This document shows, piece by piece, positions 8,754-17,262 of a stretch of DNA of 64,000 nucleotides. Made by a program: the position numbers and the translations under genes. The notes under the pieces are model-generated. The model saw only the letters and a program-made list of their open reading frames with translations. It made no database searches and had not been told where the DNA came from. The stretch comes from Candidatus Woesearchaeota archaeon (GTDB lineage Archaea > Nanobdellota > Nanobdellia > Woesearchaeales > UBA583): positions 1,240,001 to 1,304,000 of the forward strand of contig CP060218.1 of the NCBI GenBank assembly GCA_023898345.1. The letters are read 5' to 3'. Each line of letters begins with the position of its first letter. The stretch's first letter is position 1.

Positions 8754-10166
8754 TTAACTCTGTTCATATTTTAAAATCATAAAATCATAGTTTGGATTAG
8801 TTCCTCTGTACCCGATAACATAAACGTCTCCATTTGTATCAATATCAACATCCCAAGCATCTACAGAATTAAATGTTGTATTCCACACAGGATTACCATT
8901 TTTATCGTATTTCTCTAGGATGTTAGCATCTACGAAGTACACATTGTCTAATTGGTCAACATCAAGTCCAGTAACATAAAAATGATCATTTCCTGAAATA
9001 TTCCAAAGTTCGTTTCCGTCTGAGTCATATTTTAGAAGAAGGTAATTATAGTTTGTTGTTCCTCCAACATAAAGATTGTTTTCTGAATCAAGAACAAGAT
9101 CATAGCCCCAATCATCATTCCCAACGCCGTCTATTGTAATGTTCCAAACAGGATTACCTTCACTATCATATTTTGCAGTATAAAACTTATCAAAATTTTC
9201 TTTTTCTCCTGTATAATATACGTTATCGAAACTATCAATTCCCAAAGCCCAAACAGAGGACTCATTTCCATCATCAAAACTTTTGTTCCATAGCTCATTT
9301 CCACTACTGTCATATTTGAAAAGAGTTGCATAAAAATAACTACTTTTTTCACCTCCTAAAACATAAACATTACCTTGAGAATCTACTACAACTCCTTGCC
9401 CATAACTCCCCTGGGGAGGAGCATAAGAAATATTCCAAAGTTCATTTCCATTACTGTCAAATTTTGCTGTAAAAGCCTTTGAATCAGGAAAACTATTTGA
9501 AAGTCCTCCTGTCGCAAACAGGTTTCCATCTTTGTCCAAATAAGAACCATAAACTCCATCCCATGTTCCATAATCATAGGAAACGTTCCACATATATTGA
9601 CCGTTCGAATCAAATTTTGCTAAGAAAAAATCACTATTCCCAGTACCAAGAATATAGACCTCATGATTTTTATTGACATGAATTTCAAACCCATAATCAG
9701 TTCCACTTGTCCCATAGGTGATGTTCCAGATTAAGTGTGGCATAAGAGTAGAACTTCCTTTGTAAAAAAATTCTTTTGAAGCAATTCCTTGCTGTGAAAC
9801 TATTTCAACTTCCACTTTGTCTGCTGTTAGCCCCTCAAGGCAGAGCCGCACATCAATCTGAGATACATTTGGCAAAAGTTCAACATTTGTTTGACAAAGC
9901 TTTTTGTCAATGAAAATTTTACTTATGGTCATATTATTAGAAGCCAAATTTTTCAGATAAAGTTCTTTTCCTGAAAGCGTCATAATTTCAGGAACATAAG
10001 CATTCTTTGAAGCACTTTCTATCTGTGTAAGGTTTGTTGAGGAAAAACTCTGAAACCAGGTCTGAAAGGCCAGCACTATAAGGACAGTCATAGCTAGGAG
10101 AAGTATCGTTGTAATGAGAGGAGAAACACTTTTTGAAGAAGAAAAAAACAAGATTTTCCGTTTCAT
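8754..10166 (-). CDS. Pilin-like surface protein with seven-bladed SBBP propeller
   Basis: The N-terminus SSSKSVSPLITTILLLAMTVLIVLAF has the archaeal type IV pilin form: a charged leader, then SPLI and a hydrophobic helix. A stalk follows with two cysteines (KKLC.., VRLCLEG; about residues 100-125). Seven SBBP-type blades of about 45 residues fill the rest. Each blade starts W-N-x-S/T (WNIT, WNVS, WNIS, WNKS, WNIT, WNIS, WNTT), an N-glycosylation sequon. The ATG at 10166 is 26 bp from the CTTATAAG box at 10189-10196; a frame extending to 10259 has no promoter support. It is a divergent member of the family at 29.5-35.9 kb. Confidence 0.85.
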   Translation of the reverse strand: MKRKILFFSSSKSVSPLITTILLLAMTVLIVLAFQTWFQSFSSTNLTQIESASKNAYVPEIMTLSGKELYLKNLASNNMTISKIFIDKKLCQTNVELLPNVSQIDVRLCLEGLTADKVEVEIVSQQGIASKEFFYKGSSTLMPHLIWNITYGTSGTDYGFEIHVNKNHEVYILGTGNSDFFLAKFDSNGQYMWNVSYDYGTWDGVYGSYLDKDGNLFATGGLSNSFPDSKAFTAKFDSNGNELWNISYAPPQGSYGQGVVVDSQGNVYVLGGEKSSYFYATLFKYDSSGNELWNKSFDDGNESSVWALGIDSFDNVYYTGEKENFDKFYTAKYDSEGNPVWNITIDGVGNDDWGYDLVLDSENNLYVGGTTNYNYLLLKYDSDGNELWNISGNDHFYVTGLDVDQLDNVYFVDANILEKYDKNGNPVWNTTFNSVDAWDVDIDTNGDVYVIGYRGTNPNYDFMILKYEQS

Positions 10167-10286
10167 AGTTCGTATGGAAAAACTTGCACTTATAAGGCTA
10201 TCTGCCCCACATTTTTTCTTTTTCCAAGATGAACTACCCCGGAGAACTTTTGAACGCAAAATTTATAAGACTGTTACTAATGAGTC

Positions 10287-11420
10287 ATGAACATGACCGA
10301 AAAAGAAAAACTTATTTCCTCTCTTTCTGAGCAAAGTGGAAAATCAATAAAGGAAGTTACTTCTCTCATTAAGGAAAAAGTCAATGAACTTTCTGGGCTT
10401 GTTTCCGAGGAGGGGGCCATTTACATTCTGGCAAACGAGATGGGCGTCAGACTTGAAAATGATAAACCTAAACGTGACGTTACCCTTGTGAAAATACAGG
10501 AAATTACCGAACCAAAAATGCCTGTTAGTTTTGTTTGTAAGGTTCTTCAAAAATATAGTAAAGTTAGTTTTTCTTCTGAAAAGGGAAGTTCTGGTGCCGT
10601 CCAATCCCTTCTTGTCGGAGATGAAAGTGCTCTTATTAGAGTTGTTTTCTGGAATGATAAGACTGAGGTTCTGGAGACAGTCAATGAAGGAGACATTCTT
10701 AAAATTCTTAATGCATATACACGAGAAAATAATCGTGATACTTCAAGACTAGAGGTACATTTTGGACAATATTCAGAAATAGAAGTGAATCCAAAGGGAA
10801 TTGTGGTTGAGAGTCTTGCTTATTCTGCTGCCCCTGAATTTGTGCACAAATCAATTTCTGAACTTGAAGAAGAACAAAAAAATGTTAAAATAAAAGGAGT
10901 TGTCACCGACTTTGACATTCCGCGTTTTTATGTTGGCTGTCCACAATGTTTTCGTAAGGTTTTTGCTGATGAGGACATCCATAAATGCTCTGAGCATGGC
11001 GAGGTTACGGCTATAAAAATTCCCATTGTCTCGGCTGTTGTTGATGATAGTACGGGAAATATTGTCGTTGTTGGTTTTAGAGACAGAGCACAGCAGCTTA
11101 TGGGAATGGACGCAGAAGAAATTATTGGTCTTGCCGAGGACATGGACAAGTACAAGGCTTTTACAAAACGCATTGTTGGAGCAAAGGTAGAATTGGGAGG
11201 GAATATTTCTCAATCGAGTGTTACTGGAGACAAACAACTTGTTGTTAATTCTCTTTTGACTATTGAAATGAAAAGTGTTGATGAGATTGCAAAGGAACTG
11301 ATAGAAGAAGAAAAAATAAAGGGTAAAACTGCAGCAAAAAAAGAAGAGAGTCCTAAAGTCGAAGATGATGATGATGACTTGGACATAGAAGAAATTGACA
11401 TTGATGAAGATTTGTTATAA
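10287..11420 (+). CDS. rpa: Replication factor A (single-stranded DNA-binding protein, RPA)
   Basis: It binds single-stranded DNA in replication and repair. The N-terminal helical region (SLSEQSGKSIKEVTSLIKEK) precedes an OB fold (about 70-180), then a second OB fold carrying a zinc finger CPQCF...C..HGE (about 213-235). The C-terminal tail is very acidic (DDDDDLDIEEIDIDED), as in SSB/RPA partner-binding tails. TTTATAAG at 10262-10269 would place transcription start at about 10292, so the second ATG (10293, MTEKEK) may be the real start. The pilin-propeller gene is divergent from it. Confidence 0.88.
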   Translation: MNMTEKEKLISSLSEQSGKSIKEVTSLIKEKVNELSGLVSEEGAIYILANEMGVRLENDKPKRDVTLVKIQEITEPKMPVSFVCKVLQKYSKVSFSSEKGSSGAVQSLLVGDESALIRVVFWNDKTEVLETVNEGDILKILNAYTRENNRDTSRLEVHFGQYSEIEVNPKGIVVESLAYSAAPEFVHKSISELEEEQKNVKIKGVVTDFDIPRFYVGCPQCFRKVFADEDIHKCSEHGEVTAIKIPIVSAVVDDSTGNIVVVGFRDRAQQLMGMDAEEIIGLAEDMDKYKAFTKRIVGAKVELGGNISQSSVTGDKQLVVNSLLTIEMKSVDEIAKELIEEEKIKGKTAAKKEESPKVEDDDDDLDIEEIDIDEDLL

Positions 11421-11433
11421 TGGTGATTATTAG

Positions 11434-11555
11434 GTAAGAAAAGAAATCGCCAAAATCTGCCTATCCTAATCGGAGCACATACTTAGAGGCATTGCGGCAA
11501 TTTTCAAGACGCAATTTCTAACTCCCTGCTGGGTGTCGCAGCAGAGCTGGGAAAT
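11434..11555 (+). repeat. F2 structured repeat copy (about 120 bp)
   Basis: It contains AAAGAAATCGCCAAAATCTGCC, AATCGGAGCA, then GGCAATTTTCAAGACGCAATTTC and TCGCAGCAGAGCTG. It aligns with the copies at 43711, 57352 and 62165. It is directly followed by an F3 hairpin. The 419-bp gap 11421-11839 is otherwise without a gene. Confidence 0.8.
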
Positions 11556-11558
11556 ATT

Positions 11559-11605
11559 GAGAATTTCGAAAAACCTAAAATTTTGATTTGGTTTTTGATC
11601 TTCTC
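11559..11605 (+). repeat. F3 hairpin repeat
   Basis: GAGAATTTCGAAAAACC is followed by a 12-14-base spacer and then GGTTTTTGATCTTCTC. The arms pair over most of their length. A second copy lies at 43588-43634 and a left arm only at 1040-1057. A smaller hairpin (TGTGAG/CTCACA) follows at 11633-11660. Confidence 0.7.
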
Positions 11606-11839
11606 AAAAGATAAGCTCGTAAAACCCCCAAATGTGAGGACTCGTTGCTCTCGTCTCACAACTTATGTAGGTTTTTCGTAGTTCTCCATTTTACATTCGT
11701 GTAAATATCGTTCTTGGTACATACTCATGACTTTAGGATTCTTATTAATTGTCGTCGTGACTATATTCCTCCAAAAGGCTTGTCTTTGAAGAATTTTAAA
11801 ACAATAAATTTATATTTGAAAAACTTTTGGAAAGAGATT

Positions 11840-12322
11840 ATGGTAGAAGTAGTTATGACTTACCAGATTTTTGTTAGTTCTTCTCTAGTTGAACAGAAAG
11901 CTTTGTCTTTTGAAACTGAGGGAGAAGAAAAAAAAAGATACACACTTGGAGGAAGAGGGGCATCTGTTTGTCTTCCTAACATGAAGAACTCTGATACAAT
12001 TCTTGGCTACATTGAACTGAGGAAAACAAAAAACAATTCTTGGACTTTTTTTTATATTGCTCAAGCTCCCAGTTCCCTAAAAGTTAGCCTTTCTCCCAAT
12101 GCTGTAAAAGTCCCACTTGAATCCGGACAGGAGCATTTTCTCACTACAGGATTTTGTTTATATCAAAGGGGACAAAGCAATGATGCCCTTATGTACATTC
12201 GACATCTTCCTGAAGACGTAACTACTGGAACTAAAAAAACAGGAGCTTTTTCCTTTCTCTCTCGTTTTTTCTCGAAAAACCTGATTGATAAAGATTTTGA
12301 AACCTCTAAGTCAGTTGCATAA
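11840..12322 (+). CDS. Orphan protein; last codons replaced by an IS insertion
   Basis: The ATG at 11840 lies 26-28 bp behind TTTATAT (11809-11815), and a longer frame from TTG 11714 lacks support. The 160-residue product is beta-rich with no recognised family. The IS903-like element begins at 12308, so the reading frame now ends in IS sequence (FETSKSVA, stop TAA). Joining the two sides without one target copy restores FETSYNLHTN and a stop, so only the last few residues changed. The protein is probably still functional. Confidence 0.65.
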   Translation: MVEVVMTYQIFVSSSLVEQKALSFETEGEEKKRYTLGGRGASVCLPNMKNSDTILGYIELRKTKNNSWTFFYIAQAPSSLKVSLSPNAVKVPLESGQEHFLTTGFCLYQRGQSNDALMYIRHLPEDVTTGTKKTGAFSFLSRFFSKNLIDKDFETSKSVA

Positions 12323-13297
12323 ATCCTCCCTATCTGTGAGATTTTGCAACCACACAAAACACTGCACCATTCTAAACACACTTTGAAGTTCATACTTCAA
12401 AGATCTACAAGCATCCCCAAACCTTCGTTTAAATGCACTAAAACTACGTTCTACTGCAGTTCTGAGTCCATAATCAGAAAAATATTTCCATAAGTCAAAA
12501 TCAATTTGTTGCAAAGTAAATTCTCTGTATCTCAAAGGTTGAGCCAAAATTTTTGGTTTAGCATTTTTGCGAATGGGAATTACGGTTTGAATCTGATTTT
12601 TGTAACAAAAATCAAATAATTCTATTGCGTCATAGCCACCATCCCCAAATATTTTTTTTGGAAAAATGCTTATTTCCTTTAAATTCCTTAAAGCAATTTT
12701 TGCATCTCCTCCCCCTTTTTCAGTGGTGACATCAAAAAAAACAACTTCATGTCTTTCATTAATACCAAAATGAATTTTGGTAAAACTTCTCCTTGTTTTC
12801 CATTTATAGGCCATGTATCCTGACCGTTTTACTTGGCTCATTCCCGTGCTATCAACAATCAAATACTTATATCTCTTATTTGTAAAATTGTGTTGTTTAA
12901 CCTCTGCTTTTTGTACAATTCTACGCCAAAGTGTAGTATAAACAGCAACTCTGGGAAGTTTCAAATAATTGCTTAAAGCAAGAAGGAAGCCTTCTAACTC
13001 ACGAAATGTGAGTTGATGAATGAATCTTAGTCTTGAACAAAATTCAATGAAATTTTCGGGATAAATTTCAGGTCTGCCTTTGCAACCTGTTTGAACAGGT
13101 TGCCATTCTTGACTCAACCAAGAATGCAAAACTATAAATCCTTCGTGAACATATTTATTTCTGTTGTGAGCTTTCATTTAGCGATAAAGTTCTCACAACT
13201 TTAGTTCTAAAAGTTAAGATGTCACTGGGCTTCCAGTCGCAGCAACCTTAGAAATCAAGTAGAAATTTAATTTACAAATGATTTATGCAACTGACTT
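12308..13297 (-). mobile_element. IS5-family (IS903-like) insertion sequence, complete
   Basis: A 990-bp element bounded by perfect 18-bp inverted repeats: AAGTCAGTTGCATAAATC at 12308-12325 and its complement at 13280-13297. It is flanked by identical 9-bp target duplications GAAACCTCT (12299-12307 and 13298-13306). The 18-bp ends containing GTTGxATAAATC and the 9-bp duplication match the IS903 group. It holds one intact transposase gene on the minus strand. Confidence 0.93.
12311..13177 (-). CDS. IS5-family DDE transposase
   Basis: The transposase cuts and joins the ends of its own element. The 288 residues show the DDE catalytic set: D in IVDSTGM (about residue 105), D in FGDGGYD (about 175) and E in AVERSFSAFKRRFGD (about 250). 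The frame is uninterrupted and the stop lies inside the left inverted repeat, so the element looks recent and possibly active. Confidence 0.92.
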   Translation of the reverse strand: MKAHNRNKYVHEGFIVLHSWLSQEWQPVQTGCKGRPEIYPENFIEFCSRLRFIHQLTFRELEGFLLALSNYLKLPRVAVYTTLWRRIVQKAEVKQHNFTNKRYKYLIVDSTGMSQVKRSGYMAYKWKTRRSFTKIHFGINERHEVVFFDVTTEKGGGDAKIALRNLKEISIFPKKIFGDGGYDAIELFDFCYKNQIQTVIPIRKNAKPKILAQPLRYREFTLQQIDFDLWKYFSDYGLRTAVERSFSAFKRRFGDACRSLKYELQSVFRMVQCFVWLQNLTDREDLCN

Positions 13298-13401
13298 GAA
13301 ACCTCTTACAATCTCCATACTAACTAAATCCTGAAAAAAACAAGAATTTTGCGGAATTTGAGAAAAGCTTTATAAAAAAGTCTTGCTTATTTTCACTTAG
13401 A

Positions 13402-14514
13402 ATGTCAAAAGATTATTATGCAATTTTAGGGATTGAGAAGGGTGCTAGCAAGGAAGAAGTTAAGAAGGCATACAAAAGGCTTGCTAAGAAGTACCATCCT
13501 GATATCTCAAAGGAAAGTGATGCCGAAAATAAGTTCAAGGATGTGAATGAAGCTGCTGGAGTTTTGCTAGATGACGAGAAAAGAAAACGTTATGACCAGT
13601 ATGGAACGGCAGACGGACCCTCAGGTTTTGGTGGCGGCGGGGCAGGATTTGACCCTAGAGATTTTGGCATAAATCTCGATGATATTTTTGAGCAGTTTGG
13701 TTTTGGTTCTTTTGGTTTTGGTGGCGGGCAGGGACAAAGAACTCGAACAAAAGACACGAGAGTTTTTGCAGAGGCTAACATTACTTTGGAGGATGTTTAC
13801 TTTGGTGTTGACAAAGATTTGACGATTTCTCGGGATGTAAAATGTGAAGTTTGTGATGGCGAGGGAGCTCAAAATAAAAATGATGTTATGACTTGTTCTG
13901 TTTGTCATGGCAGTGGAATGGTAACTGAAATCCAGCGTTCTATTCTTGGAGCTATTCGAACACAAAGGCCTTGTACGCGTTGCAGAGGTACGGGAAAAGA
14001 AATTAAGAATCCTTGTTCTTCTTGTCATGGAAGTGGTGTTAAAAAATCTCGTGAAACGGTCACCATTTCTATTCCTAAGGGCGTTGAGAGCGGCATGACT
14101 TTGCGTGTTGCTGGAAAGGGAGACTATGATCCTTCAAATCACAGTTCCGGAGATTTGTATGTAAAAATTTATGTTCAGGAGAATAGAAAGTATGAAACGG
14201 AGGGAGCTGATTTGTACACCTCTTTGGAGATTACTTTTGTTCAGGCTATTTTAGGAGACGAAGTTGATTTCAAGCATTTTGATAAAACTCTTTCTATTGC
14301 TGTGCCTGAAGGAACTCAACCTGGAACAATGCTTCGTCTTCGCTCGAAGGGACTTCCCCTTTTCAACTCTGAAACACATGGCGATTTGTACGTGAAGATA
14401 ACTGTCACAATTCCTGCAAAAACTACAAAGGAACAGAAATCGATCCTCATGGATTATGCAAAAACTCTCAAAGATAAAAGTTTGTTTGAGCGTCTCAAGG
14501 GTCTGTTTCATTAA
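13402..14514 (+). CDS. dnaJ: Chaperone DnaJ (full-length type I Hsp40)
   Basis: A co-chaperone that delivers unfolded clients to DnaK and stimulates its ATPase. The J domain is at residues 1-65 with the HPD motif at 32-34. A Gly/Phe-rich linker is at about 70-115. Four CxxCxGxG zinc repeats (CEVCDGEG, CSVCHGSG, CTRCRGTG, CSSCHGSG) are at about 150-210, followed by the two C-terminal client-binding domains. The length of 370 is normal. dnaK and grpE are not in the window. CTTTATAAAA at about 13369-13378 is 27 bp from the ATG. Confidence 0.96.
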   Translation: MSKDYYAILGIEKGASKEEVKKAYKRLAKKYHPDISKESDAENKFKDVNEAAGVLLDDEKRKRYDQYGTADGPSGFGGGGAGFDPRDFGINLDDIFEQFGFGSFGFGGGQGQRTRTKDTRVFAEANITLEDVYFGVDKDLTISRDVKCEVCDGEGAQNKNDVMTCSVCHGSGMVTEIQRSILGAIRTQRPCTRCRGTGKEIKNPCSSCHGSGVKKSRETVTISIPKGVESGMTLRVAGKGDYDPSNHSSGDLYVKIYVQENRKYETEGADLYTSLEITFVQAILGDEVDFKHFDKTLSIAVPEGTQPGTMLRLRSKGLPLFNSETHGDLYVKITVTIPAKTTKEQKSILMDYAKTLKDKSLFERLKGLFH

Positions 14515-14615
14515 TTTCACTTTTAGTACATTCTTCTTTACATCTCTTTTTGAAACAAGTAAAGAAATGTTGAGTAGTTACAAAATCTTTTGAAAGAAAT
14601 TTAGGTTAATCTCTT

Positions 14616-15719
14616 ATGAAAGTTTTTCAACGCCAAACTTTTGCTCTGATTGCGCTTTTCTTTTGTCTCATTTTTCTTTGTTCCATATGCTTTTCCCAAA
14701 CTCTTCTTCCTCAACTTGTCTTTCTTCTTTCTCTCTTTTCTTTTCTTGCTCTTACTGTTTTTCTTCTGCACATTCATCCTCTTACTCTTTTTTATTATGT
14801 TTCCTCTTGTCTTCTAGGCATTACCATTGGAATGATAGTTTTTGTTGTTTTTTCTTTTCTGCTTCCTGACAAGGTTCTTGCTCTAGGGATTATTTACGCG
14901 CTTTTTTTTTTCTCTTTTTTTCTTGCAACTTTTGTGTTTTTTTTTTCAAAACAATTTCTTTTCCGCAAAAAAACCCTGCTGAAAAAAAATCTTATTTTTT
15001 CTCTTCTTCTTTCAGTGTTTCTTCTTTTTCTTCTGCACATTATTGTCTTTCATCTTTTTAGTGAGCAAATTGATGCTGGCCATCTCGTTTTTGAAAAACA
15101 ATATGTTCAATATGATGCTTTGCGAGGGAAACTTGAGACTCCGTTTCCTGAGCTTAATGTGCTCATTTCACAAAACTATGCTGTGCTTGACGATCTGATA
15201 AGGGAACATAGAAATAGCTCTTGTTTTGCTCCTAAGTGCTTATATGAAAAGGCAAATGAACATGCAAAAACTTCGTATTATTCGTTTAATCATGCTCTTA
15301 CTCTTGCAACTGCTCTTAGAATTAATAATTATCAAAAGCCTTTTGAAGTTCCTCTTAATTCAAGCTCTCTTCTTTTTTCTCAAGTTGAACAGTTTGATTT
15401 TGAGAGGGAATCTCAGGAGTTTCCAAATCCTTTGCTGTTTGCACGAGAGAAGAACCTTCATGTTTCGGATCTGTCGGCGGCCTATTCTCAGCAAAATTCT
15501 TCTTTCTTGAAAAATACTTTTTTTGATGTTCTTTACCATATTGATCTTGTCGCTGCCCCTCTACTCACAACTCGTGAACTCATCAAGGAAGAAACTTTGA
15601 AAGCTCCCTCAGCAATATCTCTTCTGTTTGAACACCGTCATCAGGAAGAAGAGGAAAGGTATAAAGCTCTTCGGCTTCAAGTTATTTTGGACTACGCAGC
15701 CCTTGTTGAGAGCCAGTAG
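14616..15719 (+). CDS. Multi-pass membrane protein with C-terminal soluble domain
   Basis: Residues 1-155 contain about five very hydrophobic Phe/Leu-rich helices. Residues 155-367 form a soluble, mainly helical domain with conserved-looking NHALTLATALRINNYQ and a cysteine pair (SSCFAPKC). No family is recognised. No HExxH, GxGD or kinase motif is seen. It follows dnaJ by 100 bp on the same strand. Confidence 0.6.
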   Translation: MKVFQRQTFALIALFFCLIFLCSICFSQTLLPQLVFLLSLFSFLALTVFLLHIHPLTLFYYVSSCLLGITIGMIVFVVFSFLLPDKVLALGIIYALFFFSFFLATFVFFFSKQFLFRKKTLLKKNLIFSLLLSVFLLFLLHIIVFHLFSEQIDAGHLVFEKQYVQYDALRGKLETPFPELNVLISQNYAVLDDLIREHRNSSCFAPKCLYEKANEHAKTSYYSFNHALTLATALRINNYQKPFEVPLNSSSLLFSQVEQFDFERESQEFPNPLLFAREKNLHVSDLSAAYSQQNSSFLKNTFFDVLYHIDLVAAPLLTTRELIKEETLKAPSAISLLFEHRHQEEEERYKALRLQVILDYAALVESQ

Positions 15720-15783
15720 AAAAAAAAGATACTTTGGGTTGACGTGGCGGCAGTTTCTTAAATAAGAGTAAACTTGTTTGTCC

Positions 15784-16089
15784 ATGGAAGAAAAAAAAGG
15801 AGTAGGGGTCTTCACCACACATAATTTTCTCTTTACTCTCCATTATGAAGGAAAGCTGCGAGGCCATATTCTCACTCTTTTAGACAAAGATAATAGTGAA
15901 AAAAATATTGAGATTGACTCTATCGAAATTGGAGCTTCCCCCGTGTCGTGCAAAATTTACGATCCTCAGGGAAAGCGCCACATTGTTCCGTTCATGCGTG
16001 TTCTTTTCGTCAAAACTAAGAATGGCGAACTCGTATGGGACAATTCTGAAAGAGACTTCTCCCAGTCTAAAATTATAAAGGGATATTAA
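15784..16089 (+). CDS. DUF504-like (UPF0248) small protein, possible RNA-repair factor
   Basis: The 101-residue product ends with VPFMRVLFVKTKNGELVWDNSE, which resembles the IPxHRIxEVRKxGxVVWxR end of the UPF0248/DUF504 family, described as an RNA-repair-associated domain. The middle strands (IEIDSIEIGASP) also fit. The resemblance is by eye and moderate. A TTG at 15778 is in frame, but the ATG at 15784 is the better start given a TTAAATAA box at about 15758-15765. Confidence 0.5.
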   Translation: MEEKKGVGVFTTHNFLFTLHYEGKLRGHILTLLDKDNSEKNIEIDSIEIGASPVSCKIYDPQGKRHIVPFMRVLFVKTKNGELVWDNSERDFSQSKIIKGY

Positions 16090-16119
16090 GAAGAGAAAGA
16101 AAGCATAGCAAGGCTTATT

Positions 16120-16214
16120 TTTATTCCTTAGTGAGATTAAAGAAATCGCTATCGTAATGCCCTCGGAACTCTGCTCCGATTAGGATAGACACATTTTAGC
16201 AATATCTTTACTCC
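16120..16214 (-). repeat. F2 structured repeat, inverted short copy
   Basis: Read on the minus strand it gives GTAAAGATATTGCTAAAATG, CCTAATCGGAGCAGAGTTCCG, GGGCATTACG, then GCGATTTC and AAGGAATAA. It lacks the second hairpin region of the long copies. It lies between two convergent genes. Confidence 0.75.
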
Positions 16215-17077
16215 TTTGAACTTGATTCGTAAGGACGAAGTTCTGATTCGAGTTCTGTGAGTTCTGTACCTGCAATGCTTTTCTCGTCAACTAGGCAAAC
16301 AAGGACACCTCGATTTCTTTGAACTTTGGCGGAGATGTATTTTATGAACTCAAAAACTATTGCAAAACTATTCATTCTGAAAAAGGGATCTAAAACAATA
16401 AAGATGTAGGGATTTTGACTTTGTTCAAGAAAACTATCAATGTAGACGATAAGTTGATTTAACTGCATAGGGTCTAAAAGTTCTGAATTCTCATCGAGTT
16501 GTCCCCTTGCAGAATCTTCTTGAGAACTGGAATGAAGCCAAACAATGGGTGTCTTGAGAAGGCTGTATGTTGCTCTTACCTCTTTTGGAAGTTCTTCAGT
16601 TACTAAGAATCCTTCAAAACCTTTTTTTGTTGCTAATGCGAATTGCTCTTTCACTTCTAATTCATCTTTCTTTGTCGCTATGTATGATGCTCCTGTACGG
16701 ATGCTTACTTTGACGTCTGTTCTTACTTGCTCCTCCTGAACTGGAACTAAATTCATTTTTACAAAACGCCCTTTGTAGTATTTAAGAATGAGATGTTCAA
16801 GGAAAATTCCGTAACAGAGACAGGTAAGTGCAATGAAATTTGTTGCTAACAAAATGAACTGTGTTACGGTGTTGCTCCCTGCAAAAAAGTAAGTGAAAAA
16901 TTCGGTATAGAATCTAAGTATTTCGCTGATAGTAAAAAAAATTGTTGAAATTCCTATAAACATCCAAGGCCGCTTGTATTTTTCTTGATAAACTTTGTTG
17001 AAAATAAGAAAGCTTACAACGAGAGCAGTGACTGCAATGCCAGCAGTTACTAAGTGAAGTGAAGAAAACGCACTCAT
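16208..17077 (-). CDS. Membrane protein with C-terminal DUF835 domain
   Basis: Three or four hydrophobic helices (about residues 5-110) form a membrane sensor-like module. After a linker, residues about 140-275 match the archaeal DUF835 layout: a GFEGFLVTEELPKEVRATY strand-helix, TPIVWLHSS, a DPMQLNQLIVYIDSFL helix, then FIVLDPFFRMNSFAIVFEFIKYISAKV and a final LTELESEL. DUF835 is often seen in signalling proteins, but its activity is not known. The ATG at 17077 is 26 bp from TTTATAAA (17099-17106), so a longer frame to 17134 is unlikely. Confidence 0.7.
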   Translation of the reverse strand: MSAFSSLHLVTAGIAVTALVVSFLIFNKVYQEKYKRPWMFIGISTIFFTISEILRFYTEFFTYFFAGSNTVTQFILLATNFIALTCLCYGIFLEHLILKYYKGRFVKMNLVPVQEEQVRTDVKVSIRTGASYIATKKDELEVKEQFALATKKGFEGFLVTEELPKEVRATYSLLKTPIVWLHSSSQEDSARGQLDENSELLDPMQLNQLIVYIDSFLEQSQNPYIFIVLDPFFRMNSFAIVFEFIKYISAKVQRNRGVLVCLVDEKSIAGTELTELESELRPYESSSKE

Positions 17078-17262
17078 GTAGTTTTTTAGACGGATTTCTT
17101 TATAAATTTTTAATAAAACTCTTCTGTGATACAAAAAACAGACATAGTCAAAAAATCCTTTATGCCAAAATAAGCAGCAGCCCCCCTATTTTTTCATAAA
17201 CTCAGAGGAGAATCTTAAAAACCTGAAGTTTTTTAAAGAGTAGTCTTTTTTCCTATGCAGTT

